Positions 37,512 to 46,039 of a DNA stretch of 64,000 nt are shown one piece after another; positions within the stretch are counted from its first letter, which is position 1, and each line of letters starts with the position of its first letter. The position numbers were made by a program, and so were the translations under genes. The DNA comes from an uncultured Lachnospiraceae bacterium (GTDB lineage: Bacteria > Bacillota > Clostridia > Lachnospirales > Lachnospiraceae): NCBI GenBank assembly GCA_902788035.1, contig CADAIL010000009.1:44228-108227 (forward strand), in the 5' to 3' direction. The notes under the pieces are model-generated. The model was not told where the DNA came from and did not search any database. It saw only the letters and a program-made list of their open reading frames with translations.

Positions 37512-38813
37512 TCAAGCCTTGCACTCTGCGAAGCCAAGCGGGTTGCCTTCGTTGAAGTTGCGGGCGTTCTCAAGAGTTACAGCAGCGATAGCCTGAAGTG
37601 CTTCGCGTGTGAAGAATGCCTGATGAGATGTCAGAACAAGGTTCGGGAACATAAGCAGTCTTGCTGTGATGGAATGCTGCAGATAATCGTCTGAATGGTC
37701 TGTGTAGACATTCTCATCCTCGCCCTCATAAACGTCAAGACCGACAGCGTGGAACTTGCCATCCTTAAGAGCATCAATCAGGGCTTCTGTATCGATGAGG
37801 CCGCCGCGTGCTGTGTTGACCAGCATAGCGGTGTCTTTCATCATGGAGATAGCCTTGGCATCGATCAGATGATATGTGCCGCCCTCGCCCATGATAAGCG
37901 GTGCATGCAGAGAAATAAGGTCAGCCTTCTGAAGGAGCTCTTCCTTGGAAACATAGGTAAGAAGTCCTTCATCGACCAGCGACTGATTCGGGAAAGCATC
38001 CCATGCGATGACTGTCATGCCGAAGCCCTTGCAGATTCTTGCTGTGCACTGGCCGATCTTGCCTGTGCCCATGATACCTGCAACTTTGTTGTGAAGGTCA
38101 ACACCAAGAAGTCCGCTGAGCGCGAAGTTGTTGTCCTTGACCTTGTTGTAAGCCTTGTGCAGTCTTCTGTTGGCTGTTGTGATAAGAGAGATTGCATGCT
38201 CTGCAACTGCGTACGGAGAATATGCCGGTACGCGGCAGACAGTGATGCCGCACTCTTTAGCTGCCTGAAGGTCAACATTGTTGAAGCCTGCGCAGCGGAG
38301 GAGGATCAGCTTGACACCGCACTCTTTAAGTGTCTCAACAGCTGCTCTCGGGCACTCGTCATTAACGAAGATGCAGACAGCGTCATAACCCTTGGCAAGG
38401 TTTGCGGTTTCAGGTGTGAGGCGTACTCTGAAATACTTGATATCGCAGTTATATGTGCCTTCGCCCTTGTCTTTTGCCAGCTCGCTGAAGAAGATGCGGT
38501 CATAATCCTTTGTTCCGAAGAACGCGATCTTAAGGACTTCAACTTTTTTCTTCTCTGTGAATTCATCGGCGAGGACCTTCTTGATTGCCTCAAGAGCCGC
38601 GTCTTCATCGCCGCCCTCAGCAGCGATCTCAAGAACCGTACCCTGCTTAGCATTCAGCGCAAGGATCTGAAGAACGTTATTGCCGTTGGCAACCTTATCG
38701 TTTCCCTTGATGGTGATTGCAGAAGCAAGGTTTACGCAGCACTGTGCAAGGAGTGCAGCCGGACGAGCATGGATACCAAGTGAATTAGTAACCTCATAAT
38801 TAAATGATTTCAA
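37512..38813 (-). CDS. HPr domain fused to D-lactate / 2-hydroxyacid dehydrogenase
   Basis: This single protein of 433 residues joins two families. Residues 1-90 are an HPr phosphocarrier domain with the active histidine at residue 15 (NSLGIHARPA). Position 46, the regulatory serine of Gram-positive HPr, is asparagine (NGNNVLQIL). Residues 95-433 are a D-isomer 2-hydroxyacid dehydrogenase. They show the NAD loop MGTGKIGQ and the catalytic Arg in NTARGG, Glu in DVYEGE and His in SHQAFF, which fits D-lactate dehydrogenase making lactate from pyruvate. The frame runs through without a break. The start is TTG behind GGAG. GH32 lies upstream in the same direction but with its own terminator. Confidence 0.93.
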   Translation of the reverse strand: MKSFNYEVTNSLGIHARPAALLAQCCVNLASAITIKGNDKVANGNNVLQILALNAKQGTVLEIAAEGGDEDAALEAIKKVLADEFTEKKKVEVLKIAFFGTKDYDRIFFSELAKDKGEGTYNCDIKYFRVRLTPETANLAKGYDAVCIFVNDECPRAAVETLKECGVKLILLRCAGFNNVDLQAAKECGITVCRVPAYSPYAVAEHAISLITTANRRLHKAYNKVKDNNFALSGLLGVDLHNKVAGIMGTGKIGQCTARICKGFGMTVIAWDAFPNQSLVDEGLLTYVSKEELLQKADLISLHAPLIMGEGGTYHLIDAKAISMMKDTAMLVNTARGGLIDTEALIDALKDGKFHAVGLDVYEGEDENVYTDHSDDYLQHSITARLLMFPNLVLTSHQAFFTREALQAIAAVTLENARNFNEGNPLGFAECKA

Positions 38814-39150
38814 AGTATTTCTCCAATCTGGAGCGCTCTCTTTTGAGGATGATGTGTTCCTCGAAGACTCTCTCCGCCGCTCCCGCGGAAGAGCCCAGCT
38901 GGGCAGGCATCACGAACACTTACCTACCAGTCACTATGCAACATTCTTATAGAATTTTAGCACAAACACAGGGCAAATGGTAGTATTTTTGTTGTTAATA
39001 TTTACGAAAAATAGCGTATTTATCAACAAAATCACGCATTCGGAACAGTTCTTTACGCGTGAAAGAGTAAAAATATGACTTGAGTAAATCTGAAACACAG
39101 AATATCTAATCGTACAGTCAGAATTTTAACAGAGAGAGCTTTGAAGCAAC
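38814..39150 (-). other. Promoter region and leader of the HPr-lactate dehydrogenase gene
   Basis: No gene is present. On the minus strand, an extended -10 box TGCTAAAAT lies at 38962-38954, giving a leader of about 130 bases that contains the 12-bp palindrome GCCCAGCTGGGC. Upstream, an AT-rich inverted repeat TTGTTGTTAATA / TATTTATCAACAA (38989-39029) could be a regulator site. Its TTGTTAA core recalls the redox regulator Rex, but the spacing is not canonical. Confidence 0.4.
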
Positions 39151-39186
39151 GTCAAAAAAGACCGGGCCACAATCCGTGACCCGGTC
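39151..39186 (-). terminator. Terminator after the GH32 gene
   Basis: GACCGGGTCAC pairs with GTGGCCCGGTC (one mismatch) with a short loop, followed on the minus strand by TTTTTT. Confidence 0.88.
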
Positions 39187-39190
39187 CGGT

Positions 39191-41011
39191 TTAAGCTTTA
39201 TCATTCTTTTTGGGAATGATATCATACTTGGCGGCACTCAGCAGTGTTGCCTTTCCGCCCTCGGCGAAGAACTCAACATCGATATCCGTCGGATCCGGAT
39301 ATACGTTGGCGGTAATGCAGTAACGTCCGTCATTGATGAAAACCTCGGAGGAGATGACGTCGAGGAAAATATCGAACTTGATCGTCTCGGAATCATCGAC
39401 ATCGCAGGTGCGGGTATTCTGGTTAGTCTCAGAGCCTGTCAGCTTGATGCCGCCCTTGGACCTGTCAACGATCACGACCTTCTTCTTCGCGTCATAATAA
39501 GCGACCGTCTCATGTTCCGTGCCCTTGAAATATCTGACACCTACCTTCTCGGCATCATCAACCTTGAATTCAGCCACGATCTCGATGACATTACCTTCAA
39601 TTCCTTCTACAGAGATTGAAGTATTATCGAGTTCGATGTCCTCAGCTGAGACTTCATTTGCACGGCACGCGATGACTTCTCTGGCAGGAATCTGATACAG
39701 TCTGCCGTTCTTGAATTCCATCTCGCGCGGAAGTGTGTATGTGCCTACCCAGTTATCGACCTGTGTCGGGTAAGAACGGTCCCACATCTCTTTCCATGCG
39801 ATCATGATATTGCGTCCATCCGGCATCTTTACTACCTGCGGCGCATAGAAGTCAAATCCGGAATCAAGCTCACAGATCTCCTTCATATGGAAGGCGCCAG
39901 TCTTGAAATCCAGTTTTCCGTGGATATAAACATTGGAATGTACATTCTCATACTTATTTCCGTCCTGCGGTAGATTCTGCGGACTTGCGAGGACGATATC
40001 CTCTCCGTTCGACTGGAAGAAGTCCGGACACTCATATACACCGTCAAGCTTAAAGTATGCCTTTTTAAAGCCTTTCTGAGGATGGATCAGCTTGCCGCAG
40101 TATTGCCAGTGAAGCAGATCTTTGGACTTGAACAGAATGATGTTTCCGTCGCCCAGAACGACCTGCGGTTGTCCTCCGAGAACCTCTGCCGAGGGAGCTT
40201 TGACCACATGATGTACAGAATCACTGCTGATCGTCTTGATTTCCGTCGGTGCACTTACACCATGCTCTTCTGTCTCCTGATTCTCAATATGGAAGACCAG
40301 ATTCTCATTGAAAGGAATAGGCTCCTGATTCGCGTCTTCATTTTCAGAGTCTGTATTGGCAGCCTGAGCGGAAGGACTACCTGAATCAACCGGATCATCT
40401 CCGTACTTAGCCCAGTATGCTTCCGGATTCTTAATGAAATCTTCCTGATCCATGGCATCCGGATCGAACTCGAACGCGTTGGATTCAATGTATTCTTCAA
40501 ATGCTTCTCGATGCTTTTCCGGAATGATCCTTGTGCCGGCAAAGCAATAGTACCATCCGTCCTTCACGATGATCTTAGGATCGCGGAAGTCACGGGTCGA
40601 TACTTCTTCATCGAGCATCTCTGCAGTCAGCACCGGATTGTCGGCGTATTTTTTGAATGTTATGCCGCCGTCATCCGAAACTGCAAGACATTGTCTCTGT
40701 CTGTCAGGCTGCGCTGCTGTGTACATGAGAACCAGTTTGCCATCTTTCTCGATCGCGTTGCCGGAGCAGCATCCGCAGATAGCCTCGTACTCTTCATCCG
40801 GTACAAGGGCGATGGGAAGAGCCTCCCATGTTACGAGGTCGGTCGAGGTCATATGCAGCCAGTGCATCGGACCCCACTTTGAGTCATGAGGATAATGCTG
40901 ATAAAAAAGATGAACCTTACCGTTGTAGTAGATCATCCCGTTCGGGTCATTTGACCATCCCGATGGGACATTTGCATGATACTTTTGTTTGTATCTGTTA
41001 TTGACCTTCAT
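39191..41011 (-). CDS. GH32 beta-fructofuranosidase with large insertion
   Basis: The 606-residue glycoside hydrolase cleaves sucrose or fructans. The nucleophile motif WSNDPNG is at about residues 19-25, FRDPK (stabiliser) at about 142, and YECPDFF (acid/base) follows. A C-terminal beta-sandwich completes the family fold. There is no signal peptide, so it should act in the cytoplasm. Between CFAGTR (about 160) and the next propeller strand (about 280) lie some 120 extra residues, rich in Asp, Glu, Ser and Asn. No sugar transporter is adjacent, although an orphan EIIC occurs at 62 kb. GGAGGAG precedes the ATG. Confidence 0.92.
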   Translation of the reverse strand: MKVNNRYKQKYHANVPSGWSNDPNGMIYYNGKVHLFYQHYPHDSKWGPMHWLHMTSTDLVTWEALPIALVPDEEYEAICGCCSGNAIEKDGKLVLMYTAAQPDRQRQCLAVSDDGGITFKKYADNPVLTAEMLDEEVSTRDFRDPKIIVKDGWYYCFAGTRIIPEKHREAFEEYIESNAFEFDPDAMDQEDFIKNPEAYWAKYGDDPVDSGSPSAQAANTDSENEDANQEPIPFNENLVFHIENQETEEHGVSAPTEIKTISSDSVHHVVKAPSAEVLGGQPQVVLGDGNIILFKSKDLLHWQYCGKLIHPQKGFKKAYFKLDGVYECPDFFQSNGEDIVLASPQNLPQDGNKYENVHSNVYIHGKLDFKTGAFHMKEICELDSGFDFYAPQVVKMPDGRNIMIAWKEMWDRSYPTQVDNWVGTYTLPREMEFKNGRLYQIPAREVIACRANEVSAEDIELDNTSISVEGIEGNVIEIVAEFKVDDAEKVGVRYFKGTEHETVAYYDAKKKVVIVDRSKGGIKLTGSETNQNTRTCDVDDSETIKFDIFLDVISSEVFINDGRYCITANVYPDPTDIDVEFFAEGGKATLLSAAKYDIIPKKNDKA

Positions 41012-41204
41012 TTCTCCTCCATTAATTATTTATTAGCGGCAATGCCGCATGAATTCCACGTAACATCAGTTTAATATATCTGAAACCAATTAACAAGAGA
41101 TTTCAGGCCAAGTCTCGGGAAGTTCGCATGTATTCAGTGTTTTCACGTGTTCATGCGGTTTATCCCTCTAAAGGCTGTGCGGGCAGCGTGATGACCCGAA
41201 TTTG

Positions 41205-41807
41205 TTATTCCTCAAAAGGACGTACGCGCAGCTTAACTCCGAGGGATTCGCATATAGCTTCGGCTGTCTCCTGCTCTTCTTTCGTTGTCACCTTGTCGAC
41301 CACAGTCATGACAACATTCGGAACATAGTCCCTGCAGTTCCTTGCATAGTCGAGCATTGCCTTGTAGGAGCCGATCCCGAACTTTGACCGGGTGAGTTTA
41401 AGATAGGTCTCCGCATCATTTGCATTCAGACTGATGGAGACTGTATCGATGAGTCCTTTAAGGTCCGGCGCTGTGTTACGGCCCCAGATGAGGTCAGCCA
41501 GGCCGTTCGTATTTATTCGAATCTTTATATCGGACTTTGAACGAATGTAAGACGCAACTTCCAAAAGCTCCGGCAGTCTCTCCGTCGGCTCGCCGTATCC
41601 GCAGAATACGACCTCATCATAAAGTTCAAGATCCCATGTATCTATACTTTCGATGATTTCACTGACAGACGGCTCGTGTTCGAGCCAGAGTGAGTCAGAT
41701 CCAAAGACTCCGGGACCGTTTTGACGCAGGCAGAATGTACATGCGCACGGGCAGCGGTTGGTCATATTAACGTAGATTCCGTTCTTAACTTTATATGTAA
41801 TTGTCAT
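41205..41807 (-). CDS. Radical SAM protein (TatD-associated type)
   Basis: The short (200-residue) radical SAM enzyme has the iron-sulfur motif CPCACTFC (C-x3-C-x2-C) near residues 19-26 in the context VNMTNRC. GYGEPTERL (SAM-binding GGEP-like) and SISLNANDAETYLKLTR follow. The layout matches the radical SAM group usually found beside tatD in Clostridia, although no tatD is here. The substrate is unknown. Its start overlaps the pyridoxal kinase stop by 4 bases (ATGA), so the two are coupled. Confidence 0.87.
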   Translation of the reverse strand: MTITYKVKNGIYVNMTNRCPCACTFCLRQNGPGVFGSDSLWLEHEPSVSEIIESIDTWDLELYDEVVFCGYGEPTERLPELLEVASYIRSKSDIKIRINTNGLADLIWGRNTAPDLKGLIDTVSISLNANDAETYLKLTRSKFGIGSYKAMLDYARNCRDYVPNVVMTVVDKVTTKEEQETAEAICESLGVKLRVRPFEE

Positions 41808-42667
41808 ACGAATACTCTCCTGAGTTCAAACAAATGCTCTTCAAATGCAATTCCGTCCGTCTTGGGAAGCCCCATCTCCATCGTCGTCGCAAGGCACCTG
41901 CCTATAAATTCCGACGCGATCCATACAGATTCCACAAAATCAATGCCACGGACAGCACATCCCGAGATGATCGATGAGAAAACATCGCCGGTCCCCGATC
42001 TGTTCTCTCCTATTTTCGGCGTCATGACAAGTTGAGGCTCTATATCCCTGGAGTAAACATAGTTCTCAAGATATCCCTCTTTTCTGTTCAGACCGGATAT
42101 CACGATTCTCACCGCGTTGTCACTGTCGCACAGGTCTTCCAGCTTTTGGCAAAGATGCCGGAGATCTCTCGTTGTCATATCTTCATGGTACTCGGTCTTT
42201 GTCAGGATGCAGGCTTCTGTCAGGTTGGGAGTCAGTATATCCGCATACGGAAGAAGGCGGTGCATCTTCTTTGCCAGCTTCTCGCTGTAGCCGTGGTACA
42301 GCTTTCCGTAATCACCCATGACAGGATCGATGAGGACAGTCGTCGATTCATCGGCAAAATCCTGAAGAAAATCTCCTACAATCTCGATCTGTTCCTCCGA
42401 TCCCAGAAATCCTGTCACCACACCGGAAAATCTGAGGTCAAGCTTTGCCCACTCCCCGATATAACGGCGCATATGGTCGGTAAAATCCACCCGGTAATAG
42501 CTGTCAAAACCGGTGTGATCAGAGAACACCGCTGTCGGGACCGGACAGCACTGAATTCCCATAGCAGAAATAATCGGAAGCGAGACCGCGATCGAGCAGC
42601 GGCCGAACCCGGAAAAATCGTTAATTACAGCGATCTTCTTCTGCCTGTTGTGATCCGTATTGTTCAT
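41804..42667 (-). CDS. Pyridoxal/pyridoxamine kinase
   Basis: The 287-residue PfkB-like kinase phosphorylates pyridoxal or pyridoxamine to the B6 coenzyme form. Family signs are VINDFSGFGRCSIAVSLPIIS near the N-terminus, VLIDPVMGDYGKLY at about 130, TPNLTEACIL, and the C-terminal anion hole NRSGTGDVFSS. The ATG at 42667 follows GGGGCGGAG; an upstream start 12 codons earlier lacks an RBS. It is first in a two-gene unit with the radical SAM gene. Confidence 0.9.
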   Translation of the reverse strand: MNNTDHNRQKKIAVINDFSGFGRCSIAVSLPIISAMGIQCCPVPTAVFSDHTGFDSYYRVDFTDHMRRYIGEWAKLDLRFSGVVTGFLGSEEQIEIVGDFLQDFADESTTVLIDPVMGDYGKLYHGYSEKLAKKMHRLLPYADILTPNLTEACILTKTEYHEDMTTRDLRHLCQKLEDLCDSDNAVRIVISGLNRKEGYLENYVYSRDIEPQLVMTPKIGENRSGTGDVFSSIISGCAVRGIDFVESVWIASEFIGRCLATTMEMGLPKTDGIAFEEHLFELRRVFV

Positions 42668-42732
42668 ATACTCTCCGCCCCTTACGAGTATCCGGCTTAT
42701 CACACTGTCATACGTGTAAAAGCCTGATATTG

Positions 42733-42768
42733 AAAAACTGCCGCTGCTCTCTTTTGAGCAGCGGCAGT
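42733..42768 (-). terminator. Terminator after pckA
   Basis: ACTGCCGCTGCTC and GAGCAGCGGCAGT form a perfect 13-bp stem, followed on the minus strand by TTTTT. Confidence 0.92.
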
Positions 42769-42795
42769 CATCATGAATCTGTTTACAAAGTCTAA

Positions 42796-44409
42796 TTACA
42801 GCTGCGGGCCCGCCGGAACAAGTGCCTTGCCTGCCTCGTTGCCTGTGTACTTGACAAAGTTCTTCTGGAATCTGGAAGCGAGGTCAACTGCCTTCTTCTC
42901 CCACTCTGCTGCGTCAGCATATGTGTCGCGCGGATCCAGGATTGCCGGATCAACGCCCGGAAGTTCTGTCGGAACCTCAAAGTTGAAGTACGGGATCATC
43001 TTTGTCGGAGCCTTGAGAACGTCGCCGTTCAGGATCGCGTCAATGATACCGCGTGTGTCCTTAATGGAGATACGCTTGCCTGTGCCGTTCCAGCCTGTAT
43101 TTACAAGGTAAGCCTTGGCGCCGGACATTTCCATTCTCTTGACAAGCTCCTCAGCGTACTTGGTCGGATGCAGCTCAAGGAAAGCCTGACCGAAGCAGGC
43201 GGAGAATGTCGGAGTCGGCTCTGTTATGCCGCGCTCTGTGCCTGCGAGCTTAGCTGTGAAGCCGGACAGGAAGTAATACTTTGTCTGCTCCGGCGTAAGG
43301 ATGGATACCGGCGGAAGAACGCCGAACGCATCTGCGGACAGGAAGATTACATTTTCAGCTGCCGGACCTGCGGAAACCGGGTTGACATTGAGAACGATCT
43401 TCTCGATGTGATCGATCGGGTAAGATACACGTGTATTCTCTGTGACGGACTTGTCAGCAAAGTCAAGCTTGCCTTCAGCGTCGCATGTGACGTTCTCAAG
43501 AAGAGCGTTGCGCTTGATTGCGTTGTAGATATCCGGCTCGGATTCCTTGTCGAGGTTGATGACCTTAGCGTAGCAGCCGCCCTCAAAGTTGAAGACACCG
43601 TTGTCATCCCAGCCATGCTCGTCATCGCCGATGAGGAGTCTCTTCGGGTCTGTGGAAAGAGTTGTCTTGCCTGTGCCGGAAAGACCGAAGAAGATAGCAG
43701 TGTTCTTGCCTTCCATATCTGTGTTTGCGGAGCAATGCATGGAAGCGATGCCCTTCAGTGGCAGATAGTAGTTCATCATGGAGAACATACCCTTCTTCAT
43801 CTCGCCGCCGTACCATGTATTCAGGATGACCTGCTCACGGCTTGTTACGTTGAAGACGACAGCTGTCTCGGAGTTGAGGCCGAGTTCCTTGTAGTTCTCT
43901 ACCTTAGCCTTGGAGGCAACATAGGAAATGAAGTCCGGCTCAAATGTCTCAAGCTCTTCTGCGGTCGGCTTGATGAACATGTTCTCTACGAAATGTGCCT
44001 GCCATGCGACTTCCATGATGAAGCGGACAGCCATGCGGGTGTCTTTATTGGCGCCGCAGAAGCAGTCGACAACATAAAGCTTCTTCTCGGAGAGTTCCTT
44101 GATGGCGAGTTCCTTGCAGGCAGCCCATGTCTCTTCGCTGGCTACGTGGTTGTCGTTCGGATATTCCGGCGTCGTCCACCAGACAGTGTCCTTGGAGTTT
44201 TCATCCATAACGATGAATTTATCTTTAGGAGAACGGCCTGTGTAGATACCTGTCATAACATTGACAGCACCGAGCTCTGTGAGCTGACCTTTGTCAAAAC
44301 CTTCAAGTGACGGGTCCATCTCATCTTCAAAGAGTTTCTCATAAGACGGATTATAGATTATCTCAGTTGTACCTGTGATACCGTATTTTGTTAAATCAAG
44401 TGTTGCCAT
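42796..44409 (-). CDS. pckA: Phosphoenolpyruvate carboxykinase (ATP)
   Basis: PckA (537 residues) interconverts oxaloacetate + ATP and PEP + CO2 + ADP. In anaerobes it often runs toward oxaloacetate. The P-loop [13 protein letters not shown] is at about residues 240-252. The substrate-binding RSPKDKF, the metal site [18 protein letters not shown] and [11 protein letters not shown] are intact. The ATG at 44409 is chosen because GAGGAG overlaps a GTG two codons earlier. It stands alone, with a promoter carrying a palindrome. Confidence 0.97.
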   Translation of the reverse strand: MATLDLTKYGITGTTEIIYNPSYEKLFEDEMDPSLEGFDKGQLTELGAVNVMTGIYTGRSPKDKFIVMDENSKDTVWWTTPEYPNDNHVASEETWAACKELAIKELSEKKLYVVDCFCGANKDTRMAVRFIMEVAWQAHFVENMFIKPTAEELETFEPDFISYVASKAKVENYKELGLNSETAVVFNVTSREQVILNTWYGGEMKKGMFSMMNYYLPLKGIASMHCSANTDMEGKNTAIFFGLSGTGKTTLSTDPKRLLIGDDEHGWDDNGVFNFEGGCYAKVINLDKESEPDIYNAIKRNALLENVTCDAEGKLDFADKSVTENTRVSYPIDHIEKIVLNVNPVSAGPAAENVIFLSADAFGVLPPVSILTPEQTKYYFLSGFTAKLAGTERGITEPTPTFSACFGQAFLELHPTKYAEELVKRMEMSGAKAYLVNTGWNGTGKRISIKDTRGIIDAILNGDVLKAPTKMIPYFNFEVPTELPGVDPAILDPRDTYADAAEWEKKAVDLASRFQKNFVKYTGNEAGKALVPAGPQL

Positions 44410-44455
44410 ATTCACTCCTCTTTTCTTGAAAAACTGTTTTCGTTTTCAGTTAGCT

Positions 44456-44486
44456 ATCATACACTACTTGCTCTTAAAAAGCAAGT
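44456..44486 (-). promoter_or_regulatory. Promoter and overlapping palindrome of pckA
   Basis: On the minus strand, TTGCTT (44484-44479) and TATGAT (44461-44456) are 17 bases apart. The inverted repeat ACTTGCT / AGCAAGT (44466-44472 and 44480-44486) covers the -35 box and spacer, a typical position for a repressor site. Confidence 0.6.
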
Positions 44487-44621
44487 TGAAACGATATTCG
44501 AATACCAGAATTATATGCCGACCTGTTATCTGATTCTGTACAGGAAAGTAACGATCTGGCCGCGGCCGCAGTCAGTATTGATAGCGAGAGCTCCGTCTCT
44601 TATCCCCTTCGTAACGCCCTG

Positions 44622-45812
44622 TCACAGCAGCTCTTCAATCGGTTCCCCGATCGTGTTCTCCGGCATGGCGACGCCGAAGTTCTCTGCGATCGTCGCTCCG
44701 AGTGCTGCAAATGTATCCCTCTCCGGAATCTCACCCCCGCCTGCAAATGAAGGCGAGTACGCAATCATCGGCACCTTCTCCCTCGTGTGGTCGGTGCCCG
44801 TCCAGGTCGGATCATTCCCGTGATCGGCGGTCAGGATCAGAAGATCGTCGTCTTTAAGCAGCGGCAGGAGTTCTCCGAGCTTTATATCGAATCTTTCAAG
44901 TTCCTGCCCATATCCGACCGGGTTCCTGCGATGGCCCCACAGGGCGTCGAAATCAACCAAGTTCACAAAGCAGAGACCTGTAAAATCGGTCTTCGCAATG
45001 TCGATCGTCTGCTCCATGCCGTGCACGGAGCTGTCTGAATGCCAGGTCTTCGTTATTCCCTGTCCCACGAAAATGTCATTGATCTTCCCGACGCCGAGCA
45101 CATCAAAGCCCTCATCTTTCAGGACGTTCAAGACCGTTCTGCCCGTAGGCTCAAGGGCGTAATCATGGCGGTTCGACGTCCGCTTAAATTCACCCTTATG
45201 CATGCCAACGTACGGCCTCGCGATGACGCGGCCGACTCTCCACTCGGGCTTCATAGTGAGCTCCCGGGCAATCTCGCAGTACCTGTAGAGCGTATCAACC
45301 CCCATCGTCTCCTCATTGCCGCAGATCTGAAGTACAGAATCCGCGGATGTATAAACGATCAGCTTGTCGTGATATATCTCCTCCTCGGCCAGTTCCTCAA
45401 GAATCTCTGTACCGCTGGCAGACTTGTTTCCTACAATCTCACGACCGGTCTGCCGTTCCAGCTCTTCGATGAGTTCCTTCGGAAAACCTGTATCCGTAAA
45501 AGTTACGAATGGCTGGGTCGTGTAGATCCCCATCATCTCCCAGTGTCCGGTCATTGTGTCCTTGCCGCTGCTTCTCTCATTAAGCGCGGTGTAGATTCCC
45601 AACGGATGCTCAGCCGGGGTCACTCCTGCCATCGGTTTGAGGTTCGCAAGTCCGAGCTTTACAAGGTTCGGAATTTTAAAGTCCGTCATGTGCTCCGCAA
45701 TGTGCGCAAGAGTGTCCGCCCCCTTATCTCCGTAATCTGCGGCGTCGGCAGCATTTCCCATACCCACCGAATCGAGGACAATCAAAAATACTCGTTTATA
45801 CTTTTGTGACAT
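44622..45812 (-). CDS. deoB: Phosphopentomutase
   Basis: The 396-residue alkaline-phosphatase-fold enzyme interconverts ribose/deoxyribose 1- and 5-phosphates in nucleoside breakdown. Metal-binding motifs are [11 protein letters not shown] at the start, [14 protein letters not shown], then [19 protein letters not shown] near the C-terminus. The ATG at 45812 sits behind AAGGAGG; an upstream in-frame start 34 codons earlier extends into AT-rich DNA without an RBS. A link to the BMP nucleoside transporter is functional rather than positional. It diverges from nhaC. Confidence 0.96.
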   Translation of the reverse strand: MSQKYKRVFLIVLDSVGMGNAADAADYGDKGADTLAHIAEHMTDFKIPNLVKLGLANLKPMAGVTPAEHPLGIYTALNERSSGKDTMTGHWEMMGIYTTQPFVTFTDTGFPKELIEELERQTGREIVGNKSASGTEILEELAEEEIYHDKLIVYTSADSVLQICGNEETMGVDTLYRYCEIARELTMKPEWRVGRVIARPYVGMHKGEFKRTSNRHDYALEPTGRTVLNVLKDEGFDVLGVGKINDIFVGQGITKTWHSDSSVHGMEQTIDIAKTDFTGLCFVNLVDFDALWGHRRNPVGYGQELERFDIKLGELLPLLKDDDLLILTADHGNDPTWTGTDHTREKVPMIAYSPSFAGGGEIPERDTFAALGATIAENFGVAMPENTIGEPIEELL

Positions 45813-46039
45813 AGAGCGCCTCCTTAAATAGGAACATAGTGTATACCGCTTCTGGTAATATTTTATCATATAAGTATCTTCGTTGTTAGCATAATACGAA
45901 ACTTCTTCATGCAAATATTCATTCCTGTATATAAGTGTTATATCCTCTCTTCAATGGAAGAATGCTAAAATCTATTCCACTTCATGTTTTATTATGTTAT
46001 ATTTTATAAAAGCTTATTCCAATAAGGGGGTTATTTTCC

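Noticed and set aside
37695..38783. 362-codon frame opposite the HPr-lactate dehydrogenase gene
   Set aside because: It is a shadow frame on the other strand; the HPr and dehydrogenase motifs prove the minus-strand reading.
43168..44310. 380-codon frame opposite pckA
   Set aside because: It is antisense to pckA with shadow-like composition and no RBS or promoter.
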